From a virus, in the IMG/VR virus record IMGVR_UViG_3300044729_004440, positions 1 through 37,579 of that record: a DNA stretch of 37,579 nucleotides, one strand, 5' to 3'. This document shows, in pieces, positions 23,799-30,852 of the stretch. Below the pieces are notes generated by a model. The model was given only the letters and a program-made list of their open reading frames with translations. It was not told where the DNA came from and ran no database searches. Made by a program: the position numbers and the translations under genes. Each line of letters begins with the position of its first letter. The first letter of the stretch is position 1.

Positions 23799-24340
23799 TC
23801 GGCAGCCTCGGCGCGAGAGACGGCTTCCTGCGCGGCGCGGAGGCGGGCGCGGCGGGCGTGTTGATGGCGAGCCCACTCCGCGCGGCGCTCCTCGAGCGTC
23901 ATCGCCGCGCGGCGGTCACGCTGCTTCTGCATGAGCTCCTCCTTGTGCGCGGCGTAGTAGGCCTTTCGCTTGGCTCTCTCGCGCTCATCGCGCTCGGCGC
24001 GGGTCGCTTCCGAGCGTGCGCGCGTGAGAGCGAGGCGCTCTTCGCGCGACAGCATGCCGTCGCGGCGACGACGAGCCTCCGCGGCCTCGCGCTCCCGTTG
24101 CCACACGTCCGGCTTGGAGCGCGACTTCCTCTTCGAGATCGCGTTCGGGCTGCTCGAGTAGATGTGACCGCTCCTCGCGGGCTTCGGCGCGAAGGGCCTC
24201 GCTGGCGCCGGGAGGACGCGAGGTCCTTCGTCGTACCAGGCGAGAACGCGAGGCGGCGCGGCATCGCCGAGACGCAGCACGACGGCCTCGATCGCGTCGC
24301 GCCAGATTCGTCGCGCCTGTCGCATCGTCGGCACCTTCAC
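23795..24340 (-). CDS. Basic coiled-coil DNA-associated protein
   Basis: A 181-residue protein from GTG 24340. Residues 1-65 contain an ordered start (MRQARRIWRDAIEAVVLRLGDAAPPRVLAWYDEGPRVLPAP). From about 90 on it is a very basic helix with 'RKAYYAAHKEELMQKQRDRRAAMTLEERRAEWARH', similar to the Arg/Tyr/His-periodic helices found in front of HNH or other nuclease domains in phages. No HNH or GIY-YIG catalytic core is present, so a nuclease is not claimed. Nucleic-acid binding is likely. Confidence 0.6.
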   Translation of the reverse strand: MKVPTMRQARRIWRDAIEAVVLRLGDAAPPRVLAWYDEGPRVLPAPARPFAPKPARSGHIYSSSPNAISKRKSRSKPDVWQREREAAEARRRRDGMLSREERLALTRARSEATRAERDERERAKRKAYYAAHKEELMQKQRDRRAAMTLEERRAEWARHQHARRARLRAAQEAVSRAEAAE

Positions 24341-24507
24341 GACTTCCCCGCCTTCTCGCGCTCGTCGTACGCGCGCAGCAGCTCGGCGAGCACGTCGCCG
24401 CGCACGTCGCAGCGGTCTGACTCGTCGAGCGGCGCGCGCTTCGCTTCGGCGCGCCACCACTCGATGGAGCCTTCGCCCTCGGTCCAGGTGGGCTTGCGGT
24501 TCGTCAC
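24337..24507 (-). CDS. Small acidic early protein
   Basis: A 56-residue product from GTG 24507 (GTGA overlap with the RecD2 N-terminal gene). It reads VTNRKPTWTEGEGSIEWWRAEA, then KRAPLDESDRCDVRGDVLAELLRAYDERE. It is helical and charged. Unknown function; it lies within the segment that separates the two RecD2 halves. Confidence 0.55.
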   Translation of the reverse strand: MTNRKPTWTEGEGSIEWWRAEAKRAPLDESDRCDVRGDVLAELLRAYDEREKAGKS

Positions 24508-25427
24508 GCCGCCCTCCGCTGCTCTGCGCCGCCTCGCGCGCCCAGCATCGCCAGCGCGCGCCGCGCCACGCCCTGCTCGGCGCGGTGTGTCGTCGCCAGG
24601 TAGACGCGGCTGCCCTCCTGGATGACCACGCCGAGGCCCACGGCGCGCCAAAGCTCGCGGGCGACGATGTCGCGCGCCAGGCCGAGCGTGTCGCTCGCGA
24701 TGGCCAAGAGCGCCCCCGAGACGACGTAGCAGTGCCCGGCGCCCTCGGCCTCGCTGAGCGTGTGCATGAGGCACGCGCGGATGCGGCTCGGGTGGTCGCT
24801 CGGCGTGCCCATACGGCGCGCGACCTCGTCGGCGCGCCGGAAGCCGAAGCCCTCGACGACCTCGGCGAGCCGGAACGGGTCGGCGCGCAGTTCGGCGACG
24901 ACGGCGCCCTTCCATGCCTCGCGGCAGCGGCTGATCTGATACTCGCTCAGGCCCCAGCCGCGCAGCGTGACCATCTCCTCGCGCTCGCCCTGCACGCGCC
25001 GATACTCGGCGCCGATCTTCTCGGCCGCCTCCGCGGTGATGCCGCGCACCTCGACGAGCTGCTCGGGCGTGCGCTCGAGCACGTCCCACAGCGCCGGGAT
25101 GCCGTACCGCTCGACGAGCTCGGTCGCGCGCTTGCGCCCGACCGCGGGGAGCTTGCTGGCGATCCACGCGATCGCCCCCTCCGCGCTCGACGGCACGATC
25201 GTCGAGATCGTGCTCGCCTTGAACTGCTTGCCGTACTGCGGGTGCACGTCCCAGCGCCCGCGGCACTCCACGGTCGTGCCCTCGTCGATGCCGAGCACCG
25301 TGCCCATCACGGCCACGGCGGCGTCGCCCGAGCCCCCGCGCACCATCGCGCGGCCCCAGCCGTCCTTGAGCAGCTTCACCGAGGCCACCTGGCCGCGGAG
25401 CACGTCGAGGTCAGGCGCGGGACGCAT
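24504..25427 (-). CDS. recD2: RecD2 N-terminal OB/helix-hairpin-helix half
   Basis: A 307-residue protein corresponding to the N-terminal half of RecD2 (YrrC). It has an OB-fold (VASVKLLKDGWGRAMVRG ... VECRGRWDVHPQYGKQFKASTI), tandem HhH segments (LPAVGRKRATELVERYG ... VRGITAEAAEKIG), then the RecD2-specific 'DPFRLAEVVEGFGFRRADEVARRMG' and 'RIRACLMHTLSEAEGAGHCYV'. A winged-helix-like end ('ELWRAVGLGVVIQEGSRVYLATTHRAEQGVARR') stops where the helicase core would begin. No Walker motif is present. The motor is encoded four genes downstream at 21776-23236. Start ATG 25427 overlaps the upstream stop (TGATG). Confidence 0.85.
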   Translation of the reverse strand: MRPAPDLDVLRGQVASVKLLKDGWGRAMVRGGSGDAAVAVMGTVLGIDEGTTVECRGRWDVHPQYGKQFKASTISTIVPSSAEGAIAWIASKLPAVGRKRATELVERYGIPALWDVLERTPEQLVEVRGITAEAAEKIGAEYRRVQGEREEMVTLRGWGLSEYQISRCREAWKGAVVAELRADPFRLAEVVEGFGFRRADEVARRMGTPSDHPSRIRACLMHTLSEAEGAGHCYVVSGALLAIASDTLGLARDIVARELWRAVGLGVVIQEGSRVYLATTHRAEQGVARRALAMLGARGGAEQRRAA

Positions 25428-25990
25428 CACACCACCTCGTACCGACCGAAGCGCTGCCGGAAGTCGCCGAGTCCGATCAGCGCACCAGACACCGATGCGA
25501 ACTCGCGGACCGTCGCCTCGTCGATCATCGACTCGACGTACGCGAGATCGATCGCCAGCCTCCAGCCCGTGGGGATGCGGGGACGCGTGCGGATCACGCG
25601 CGCCTGACCAACTTTCACGGATCGACGGTCGCGATACTGCGGGTCTGCCCACAGCGCGTCGAGATCCTTTGGAAGACCGAAGTACGCGCGATCGTTGATC
25701 GCAGTCACAGCGCGCTCGATCAGCTTGCCGCTCTTGGACATGCGCGCGCCGTCCTGGATGGACCGGACCACGTTCCACGTGGGCATATGCACGCCGCCCT
25801 CATCGTCGTAGTAGAGGCCGGCTTCCCACTCGACGCGCGCGATGTCGTGCTGCGCCTCGGCAGTCTTTTTGTCCTTGCGCTTCGTCATGCGCGCCAGTTC
25901 GACCGCCGCTGGATTCAGCGGGTCACACGCAACATCGGAGTGCAGAAGGAGTGGCCGAGTGCCACGGATCGTCAGCTTCATCGTCTTCAT
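25427..25990 (-). CDS. Conserved phage protein, possible RAMP-like fold
   Basis: A 187-residue protein from ATG 25990, preceded by AAAGGTGGG at good spacing. It begins MKTMKLTIRGTRPLLLHS, has a charged helix (RMTKRKDKKTAEAQHDIARVEWEAGLYYDDEGGVHMPTWNVVRSIQDGARMS), and ends with IGLGDFRQRFGRYEVV. The Gly-rich basic end resembles the G-rich loop of RAMP/Cas7-type RNA-recognition folds, and I recall similar proteins in other phage recombination modules. That fold is only a suggestion. It sits between an unknown gene and recD2-N, so a recombination or replication role is likely. Confidence 0.6.
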   Translation of the reverse strand: MKTMKLTIRGTRPLLLHSDVACDPLNPAAVELARMTKRKDKKTAEAQHDIARVEWEAGLYYDDEGGVHMPTWNVVRSIQDGARMSKSGKLIERAVTAINDRAYFGLPKDLDALWADPQYRDRRSVKVGQARVIRTRPRIPTGWRLAIDLAYVESMIDEATVREFASVSGALIGLGDFRQRFGRYEVV

Positions 25991-26024
25991 TGGAAACCCA
26001 CCTTTCTTGCTCACAAGAGCCCTT

Positions 26025-26109
26025 GCCTCGCCAGGCCCGGCCAAGCCGTGCCAGGCCTCGCCGAGCCAGGCCAGGCCCGGCCATGCCGAGCCAGGCCTCG
26101 CCGAGCCAG
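26025..26109. repeat. GCCNN pentanucleotide array 1
   Basis: Seventeen consecutive pentamers of the form GCCNN with no slip in register (GCCTC, GCCAG, GCCCG, GCCAA, GCCGT ...). The first three bases are invariant while the last two vary. On the early-operon strand it reads NNGGC repeats and lies in the untranslated gap before the gene starting at 25990. Confidence 0.9.
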
Positions 26110-26173
26110 ACCCGAACCCACGCTCGGGTACCGCCCCCGAGATCGCTTGCCGTGGATGTTCACCAGAACCCTC

Positions 26174-26213
26174 GCCGAGCCGCGCCATGCCGTGCCCCAC
26201 CTGGCCCAGCCAT
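26174..26213. repeat. GCCNN pentanucleotide array 2
   Basis: Eight further pentamers, seven of them GCCNN (one diverged to ACCTG), separated from array 1 by 64 bp of unrelated sequence and not in phase with it. It ends next to the stop of the gene at 26224. The 233-bp gap 25991-26223 holds no other feature that I can see. Confidence 0.8.
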
Positions 26214-26223
26214 GGCACGAAGT

Positions 26224-26733
26224 TCAACGCCTCGCCTTCCCGAGCGCGCGCAGCGGCGCTCGCAGAGAATCGAGGTGCGCCTCGATGTCGGAAGCGCGAC
26301 GGCGCTCCTCGTCACTGAGCATCTGAGTTGCGACGTTGGAGGCGCGGCTCGCGCCCGACGACAGCGCTTTACGCGCCTCTCGCAGAGCGTCCTTCTGCGC
26401 CCTGTCGGCCTGCTCTCGCGGAGTCACAAGCTCGTACTCTCCAGGCTTCGTGGACTGGAGGTCTCGCTTGCAGTTCTTGAGCAGTTCCTTCCGAGCACTG
26501 AGCAACAGAGACGCGAAGAGAAGGCGGTTCTTCTCGCACCTCCGGACGTAGTCCTTGTCTCGCTCGCCGGGGCCACGAACTGGCACCTCGCTCAACCCGG
26601 CAGCGGTGTAGAGCGCGGCGGTTGGGATGGACTCGCCGTACTGCATTTGAAGCACACGGGTCACGATGCCGGCCCAGGGGCGCGGGTTGGATTCCTGGTG
26701 TGCAGTCGTTGTCGAAGAGCCTGAGTCGAACAT
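26224..26733 (-). CDS. Hypothetical early protein
   Basis: A 169-residue protein with a perfect GGAGG Shine-Dalgarno before ATG 26733. It contains 'WAGIVTRVLQMQYGESIPTAALYTAAGLSEVPVRGPGERDKDYVRRCEKNRLLFASLLLSARKELLKNCKRDLQ' and a basic helical C-terminus (RAQKDALREARKALSSGASRASNVATQMLSDEERRRASDIEAHLDSLR). No family recognised. Neighbours are recombination proteins, so an accessory DNA-binding role is possible. Confidence 0.65.
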   Translation of the reverse strand: MFDSGSSTTTAHQESNPRPWAGIVTRVLQMQYGESIPTAALYTAAGLSEVPVRGPGERDKDYVRRCEKNRLLFASLLLSARKELLKNCKRDLQSTKPGEYELVTPREQADRAQKDALREARKALSSGASRASNVATQMLSDEERRRASDIEAHLDSLRAPLRALGKARR

Positions 26734-26748
26734 TGATCCTCCTTCGGA

Positions 26749-26832
26749 AGAGCGCCCGCGGAATCGAACCGCGGAGCGAGTCACCACCCGTGGCGGATGA
26801 GGCCGGGCGGTGACGCGCTGCCGATCGCGCTC
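26749..26832 (-). other. tRNA-like element (class II cloverleaf, imperfect)
   Basis: On the minus strand a perfect T-arm (CGCGG-TTCGATT-CCGCG, B-box GGTTCGATTCC) is followed by a 3' acceptor strand that pairs 6 of 7 bp with GAGCGCG at the other end. Between them are a 3-bp D-stem, a 3-bp stem with loop CTCATCC (CAT at the anticodon position), and a 4-bp variable arm (GGGT/ACTC). The weak anticodon stem and the absence of the D-loop GG make a functional tRNA doubtful. It may be a decayed tRNA or a tRNA mimic. Confidence 0.3.
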
Positions 26833-26916
26833 GAAGCGCCGGTCTCTCCCGGCTGTCACGCCTGTTGCCCGAGGCCTCGGAGGGGCCCGTCCAGGTCGGC
26901 GTTCACCCAGATTCGA

Positions 26917-27834
26917 TCACCCGAACCGCGTCTCGGTCTCGGGCTGCGCGCTCTTGCTCGCGTCGGCGAAGCGGTCGCCGCCGTTCGCGCCGAACTCGAA
27001 GGACGTGTCCTCGGTGGCGGCGCTGTCGTGTCCGTCGGAGGCGTCGGCGACCTCGCGCACGCGGTCGAGGTAGAGCTCGCGCACGCCGCGCGCGGTCTCG
27101 GCGAGGAACTGGATCTCCTCCACCGGCAAGACCTTCGGCTCGCCCTTCTCGTCGCGCACGACCTCGAAGACGGGCACCGCGTAGTTGCCGCTCTTGTTGG
27201 CGATCATCTCGGCGCTCATCTGCGTCTCGAAGGCGAAGAGCGGGATGTTGGAGCGCGCGCCGTTCACGACGCGCTTGCCGAGGAAGTACTTGTTGAGGAA
27301 GGCCTTCCAGGGGTCCATCGCGGTCTTCTTCGCGCGGAGCATCACGAGCTCGCCCGTGTCGCGCTCCATCGCGACGACGTTGTGCACGTCGCCGCATCGG
27401 CGCGTGCGCTTGCCGTTCTCCATGCGCCACTGCGCGTCGGGGCACCCGACGCACGCGCGCGTCGTGCCGTCCTCCATCGTGCCGGTGACGTTGTCCCAGC
27501 TCGAGCATCGGCGCTTCGTCCCCTCGCCCTGCACGAACTCCGTCCACGCGCGCGACTTGTGCAACACGAGCAGCACGAGGCGCTTCGTCTTCTCCGTCTT
27601 CTCGGTGACGGTGTTCACCCACACCGACTTCGGAGGCACCTCGCCGTCGATCATCCCGTTGAAGTTCAGCGTGATGCTCGCGAGCCGGAAGTCGCTCGCG
27701 TCGGCCTCCTCGAGGCCGGTCACGCCGACGTCGATGCCGCCGAGGATGTCTGCGCGCGCCATGCTGCTCGGCGTGCTCGTGGCGAGCGCGGTGGTCTCGC
27801 TCGGCGTAGTGTCGTTGCTCTTCTTGCTTGCCAT
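26917..27834 (-). CDS. Putative zinc-binding ssDNA-binding protein
   Basis: A 305-residue acidic protein from ATG 27834. After a Ser/Thr-rich start it has a beta-rich core (FRLASITLNFNGMIDGEVPPKSVWVNTVTEKTEKTKRLVLLVLHKSRAW). A Cys cluster follows (KRRCSSWDN ... TRACVGCPDAQW ... RRCGDVHNVVAMER), then 'MDPWKAFLNKYFLGKRVVNGARSNIPLFAFETQMS', and an acidic tail. The layout (OB-like core, structural zinc site, acidic C-terminus) and position beside RecD2 and a Cas4-like nuclease suggest a phage SSB. This is inference, as no direct family signature is known to me. Confidence 0.55.
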   Translation of the reverse strand: MASKKSNDTTPSETTALATSTPSSMARADILGGIDVGVTGLEEADASDFRLASITLNFNGMIDGEVPPKSVWVNTVTEKTEKTKRLVLLVLHKSRAWTEFVQGEGTKRRCSSWDNVTGTMEDGTTRACVGCPDAQWRMENGKRTRRCGDVHNVVAMERDTGELVMLRAKKTAMDPWKAFLNKYFLGKRVVNGARSNIPLFAFETQMSAEMIANKSGNYAVPVFEVVRDEKGEPKVLPVEEIQFLAETARGVRELYLDRVREVADASDGHDSAATEDTSFEFGANGGDRFADASKSAQPETETRFG

Positions 27835-27835
27835 G

Positions 27836-27869
27836 GTTCGTTCGTTCCTTCGTTCGCTGGTTCGTTCGT
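27836..27869. repeat. GTTC/GAAC microsatellite before start codon
   Basis: A 34-bp tract built from GTTC units (GTTCGTTCGTTCCTTCGTTC ...) just upstream of the ATG at 27834. On the coding strand it reads GAACGAAC repeats and replaces a normal Shine-Dalgarno. Unit number could change initiation efficiency by slippage. Confidence 0.7.
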
Positions 27870-27881
27870 GGTGCTGGTTGT

Positions 27882-29051
27882 TCAGGCGACCTCGGGTAGG
27901 AGGTCGGAAAGGTCGAGGCCGCGGAGGGCGCGGTCGATCTGCGCGGCGGTCGTCTCGCTCACGTGCCCATCGCCCAGGCACTGCTGCCGGAATGGGCAGC
28001 GGCCGCACTGCTCGCCGAGCTGCTCCACGAAGCGCCCCATGCGCACGGTGCCGACGATGGTGCGCAGCGACACGCGCAAGCGCGCGACGTCGTCGGGGCT
28101 GCGCCGCGATTCGAGCCAGATGGCTTCGGCCGCGGGCTCGCGGTCGGTCGGCGTGGCCGACCAGATCGTGTCCTTGCCCGCGCGCTTCTTCGTAACGAGC
28201 CCGTCCTCGGCGAGCGCGCGCAGGGCGCCGCCGATCGAGTGCGTCGAGACCGGCCAGCCGCGGCGCGCCACGCGCACGAGCAACTCCTTGCTCGTGTCGC
28301 TCGACTCGCGGACCGCGGCGAGCACCGCACGCAGGCGCTCGTGCGATGCGTACGAGCGCAGGTGCACGATGTGGATGCTCTCGGGATGCAGGCCAAGACG
28401 CGTCTCGCGCTCGGTGCCCGGCCAGAGCACGCCCTCGCGGAGGGCGTGGCTGTAGATGCCCGTCTGGTAGCCGTGGTCGAGCACGACCTGGTGCGGCCGC
28501 CGCTCGCCCGTCTTCCAGTCGGCCAGCGCCACGGCGCGGCCGGGCTCGGCGCCGCGCGGCTCGTAGACCAGATCGATGGTGCCGCCGAGCGTGTAGCCGT
28601 CGAGCTCGACGACGAAGGGCGCCTCGATGGCGATGATGCGCGCAGCGCGCTCGCTGACGGTGCGAAGCGCGCCGAGCACCATCCAGCGCGCGACGATGCG
28701 CTCGTGCTGGGGCGACGCATCGCCCCAGTCGATGGGGCGGCCCTCGGCGGCGCGCACGAGCTCCTCGTCGAGCACGGCGTCGACGCGCTGGGGCGATGGC
28801 AAGCGGCCCTCGAGGACGGCGCTGGCCATGGGCTCGCGCCCGAGGGCGCGCTCGATCACGCGGTGCACGGCCGTGCCGACGGTCGGGCGCCAGTGGGCCG
28901 TCGCGCGCTCGCGCTCGATGCCCGCGGCCTCGGCGTCGCGCTCGTAGCGGTAGCGGCGGCCGCACCCGTCCTGCGAGGCGAAGGCGCCGAGGGCGGATTG
29001 GCGGATCGGGTCGGCAGCGGTGCCGAAGCGCCGGTAGTCCCAGGCGGTCAT
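27882..29051 (-). CDS. Cas4/RecB-like PD-(D/E)XK nuclease with winged-helix insert
   Basis: A 389-residue nuclease. Core motifs: His63 in GTAVHRVIE, Asp160 in GGTIDLVYEP, Asp178-x-Lys180 in ALADWKTGE, and Gln196/Tyr200 in YQTGIYSHAL. Four cysteines arranged as in Cas4/AddB (Cys30, then Cys349, Cys352, Cys358) predict an Fe-S cluster. Between core and terminal cysteines, about residues 236-310, a winged-helix-like insert is visible (TSKELLVRVARRGWPVSTHSIGGALRALAEDGLVTKKRAGKDTIWSATP). In phages such nucleases process DNA ends for recombination. There is no CRISPR array or cas1 nearby, so an adaptation role is not suggested. Confidence 0.85.
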   Translation of the reverse strand: MTAWDYRRFGTAADPIRQSALGAFASQDGCGRRYRYERDAEAAGIERERATAHWRPTVGTAVHRVIERALGREPMASAVLEGRLPSPQRVDAVLDEELVRAAEGRPIDWGDASPQHERIVARWMVLGALRTVSERAARIIAIEAPFVVELDGYTLGGTIDLVYEPRGAEPGRAVALADWKTGERRPHQVVLDHGYQTGIYSHALREGVLWPGTERETRLGLHPESIHIVHLRSYASHERLRAVLAAVRESSDTSKELLVRVARRGWPVSTHSIGGALRALAEDGLVTKKRAGKDTIWSATPTDREPAAEAIWLESRRSPDDVARLRVSLRTIVGTVRMGRFVEQLGEQCGRCPFRQQCLGDGHVSETTAAQIDRALRGLDLSDLLPEVA

Positions 29052-29713
29052 GCGGCTTCCGCAGTGGCTGGCTCGAATCCGGCCGCGACATCGAGCTCAC
29101 GCAGGAACCCGGAGAACCGATCGCGAGCCGTGTTCCACGAGCACAGGTACGGCGGCCTCAGGACCGCGTCCGAGAACGCCACGCCGAAGGAACGGCCCTG
29201 TCCGTGGTCGTGGCACTTCGCGCACGGAGCGCTCGTCGGCGCGAACTCGCCGAGGTGCCAGTCGCGTTCGCATGAGCCGAACAAGTCCCGTCGCTCGATC
29301 GCGAGCGCGACGAGATCGGCGCGCGTGACGAGCTGCGATTGTATGGGCGGGAGACCGAGCGTCTTGCGCACGACCTCGTCGATGCGAGCCGCCACCGTCT
29401 CGAAGTCGGAGACGTCGCGCGAGATGCCCGCAACCATCGCCCGCTTGAGCGGGGACACGATGTCGCCGTAGTACGCCTCGGCTGCGTCGTGGAGCAGGCC
29501 CTCACGCACGATCGCGGGCGGCGCGCCCCACGAGGCGAGAAGGTCAGCTACGAGCATCGAGTGATGCGCGACCGAGTAGGGTTCGCCCGAGGTGTGGCCG
29601 TTGAACCGCACGATGCGCGAGAGCGCGTGTGCGATGTCGTCGACTCGGATCATGTCCGGCTTCGGATCGAGAAGGTCGAAGGGAATCCCGCTCACCGTCT
29701 GCACCCACGTCAC
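29048..29713 (-). CDS. HD-domain phosphohydrolase (YfbR-like)
   Basis: A 221-residue HD hydrolase. 'VRFNGHTSGEPYSVAHHSMLVADLL' carries the first His, 'REGLLHDAAEAYYGDIVSPLKR' the HD pair, and 'VTRADLVALAIERRDL' the closing Asp, the order found in YfbR/5'-deoxynucleotidase proteins. A Cys pair insert (CAKCHDHG) follows near residue 163. Phages use such enzymes to adjust dNTP pools. Coupled by ATGA to the nuclease gene downstream. Confidence 0.8.
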   Translation of the reverse strand: MTWVQTVSGIPFDLLDPKPDMIRVDDIAHALSRIVRFNGHTSGEPYSVAHHSMLVADLLASWGAPPAIVREGLLHDAAEAYYGDIVSPLKRAMVAGISRDVSDFETVAARIDEVVRKTLGLPPIQSQLVTRADLVALAIERRDLFGSCERDWHLGEFAPTSAPCAKCHDHGQGRSFGVAFSDAVLRPPYLCSWNTARDRFSGFLRELDVAAGFEPATAEAA

Positions 29714-29931
29714 GCGTCACCTCCACGCACCACAAAGGCAGCGCGGCGCACCGCGCTGCGGAACACAGGGTCGGCGGACAGCGCGGCGATCGCCGCGACC
29801 ATGCCGAGGTTGCTCGCGGTCGGAAGCGCAGCGCGCACGCGCCCACCGCCCGCGCACTCGCAGGTGCGCGCGCTCGTCTCAGTGCACGGCTCGAGGCAGA
29901 GCGCGCACCACGTCACGGAGCCGCGGCTCAT
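29710..29931 (-). CDS. Small zinc-finger-like protein
   Basis: A 73-residue protein with four or five cysteines in its first 26 residues (TWCALCLEPCTETSARTCECAGGG), consistent with a zinc ribbon or treble clef, followed by a hydrophobic helix (LGMVAAIAALSADPVFRSAVRR). ATGA overlaps on both sides. Function unknown. Confidence 0.6.
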   Translation of the reverse strand: MSRGSVTWCALCLEPCTETSARTCECAGGGRVRAALPTASNLGMVAAIAALSADPVFRSAVRRAAFVVRGGDA

Positions 29932-30272
29932 CGCGCGTGCTCCGCGTTGCGGAACAGGTCGGCCAGCGCCTCGGCGAGGTCGGCGCCCGAGCCATAGAGG
30001 ATCGGCGCGCCGCGCCGCTCGCCAGCGATCCGCACCGCGTGCCCATCGGCGGGCACGAACGACGCATGCATGCGCGTGATGCCCGCGGCACGGATGCGCC
30101 GCTCGGTGGCCAGGAGCGACGCGGCGACCGCGCGCTCGAGCAACTCGGCCGGCATCGGCTCGCGCGGCGTGGTGGCCCCGCCCGCGCGCGGCATGTCCGC
30201 CAGCGCGAGGATCGGCCGGTGCGGTGCACGCGCACTGGGGCGCCGCACGAACGGAACGACCCGGCCGCTCAC
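29928..30272 (-). CDS. Small hypothetical early protein
   Basis: A 114-residue protein from GTG 30272 (GTGA overlap). After a Pro/Arg-rich start it reads 'MPAELLERAVAASLLATERRIRAAGITRMHASFVPADGHAVRIAGERRGAPILYGSGADLAEALADLFRNA', a compact alpha/beta pattern. No family recognised; it lies between two zinc-motif genes in the early operon. Confidence 0.6.
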   Translation of the reverse strand: MSGRVVPFVRRPSARAPHRPILALADMPRAGGATTPREPMPAELLERAVAASLLATERRIRAAGITRMHASFVPADGHAVRIAGERRGAPILYGSGADLAEALADLFRNAEHAR

Positions 30273-30769
30273 GCCGCCCTCCCGAAGAGCATCACGGTGC
30301 TCAGCGGCAGCGTGCCCGCGCCCTCACACGTCGTGCACGCCACGTGGCGTGCGTCCGCGCGCTCGGTGCCGTCGGGCCAACGCTCGCAGTCGTAGCCGCG
30401 CCCGTCGCAGTCGTAGCAAGGCGCGGTCGCGGCAGCGACGCGCGCGCCGCATCGCCGCGAGCGCTCACGCGTCGCGCGACCGTAGCGGACGGTGCCGGGG
30501 CCACCGGGGGCGACGCGCGGCGACGAGCTGCGCGAGAAGCGCCAGTACTCGACGTTCGCGAGGTTGCGCGCGTGCTCGATCTCGACCGCGAGCTCGGCCG
30601 GCGTCATCGCGCGCAGCTGCTCGTCGGTGGGCGCGCTCGTCGCGGGCTCGTGCCCGCGACCGTGGCAGTGCGTGCAGCCGTCGCCCACGCAGCGCGCGCA
30701 CGCCTCGTCGTCGCTCCCCGTGTCGATGTGGTCCGCCGAGTAGCGGGCCGCCTGCGTCGTCGTGCTCAT
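30269..30769 (-). CDS. DnaJ-type zinc-finger protein, first early gene
   Basis: A 166-residue protein; ATG 30769 is preceded by GGAGG at 5-nt spacing. It carries CxxCxGxG-like motifs at both ends: CARCVGDGCTHCHGRG (residues 25-40) and CYDCDGRGYDCERW ... CTTCEGAG near the C-terminus. The middle is charged and helical (DEQLRAMTPAELAVEIEHARNLANVEYW). DnaJ-type zinc modules without a J-domain are common in phage early genes, with unclear roles. It is the first gene after the predicted leftward promoter. Confidence 0.7.
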   Translation of the reverse strand: MSTTTQAARYSADHIDTGSDDEACARCVGDGCTHCHGRGHEPATSAPTDEQLRAMTPAELAVEIEHARNLANVEYWRFSRSSSPRVAPGGPGTVRYGRATRERSRRCGARVAAATAPCYDCDGRGYDCERWPDGTERADARHVACTTCEGAGTLPLSTVMLFGRAA

Positions 30770-30815
30770 GCGGGCCTCCATCGCCGCGCATCGCTTCGTG
30801 CGGTGCGTCGTGGCG

Positions 30816-30833
30816 ATAGCAGGTTTCTACTGG
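30816..30833. promoter_or_regulatory. Operator OL1-like (site A)
   Basis: ATAGCAG-GTTT-CTACTGG fits the palindrome CCAGYAG-N4-CTRCTGG (right half perfect). It covers the -10 of the leftward early promoter. Confidence 0.75.
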
Positions 30834-30852
30834 ACCTCGGCCCGACTCGCAA
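30824..30852 (-). promoter_or_regulatory. Leftward early promoter (PL-like)
   Basis: On the minus strand TTGCGA, a 17-bp spacer, then TAGAAA. The predicted start near 30817 gives a leader of about 48 nt before ATG 30769. The layout is the same as that of the cro-like promoter at 32850-32878. Confidence 0.6.

Noticed and set aside
23795-24340. HNH or GIY-YIG homing endonuclease
   Set aside because: Basic helices resemble those near such domains, but no catalytic His/Asn or GIY/YIG residues are present.
26025-26213. CRISPR array
   Set aside because: The units are 5 bp with no 25-40 bp repeat/spacer pattern and no cas1/cas2 nearby; it is a pentamer array.
27882-29051. Cas4 as part of a CRISPR adaptation module
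   Set aside because: No array, cas1 or cas2 in the window; neighbours are recombination genes, as in other phages.
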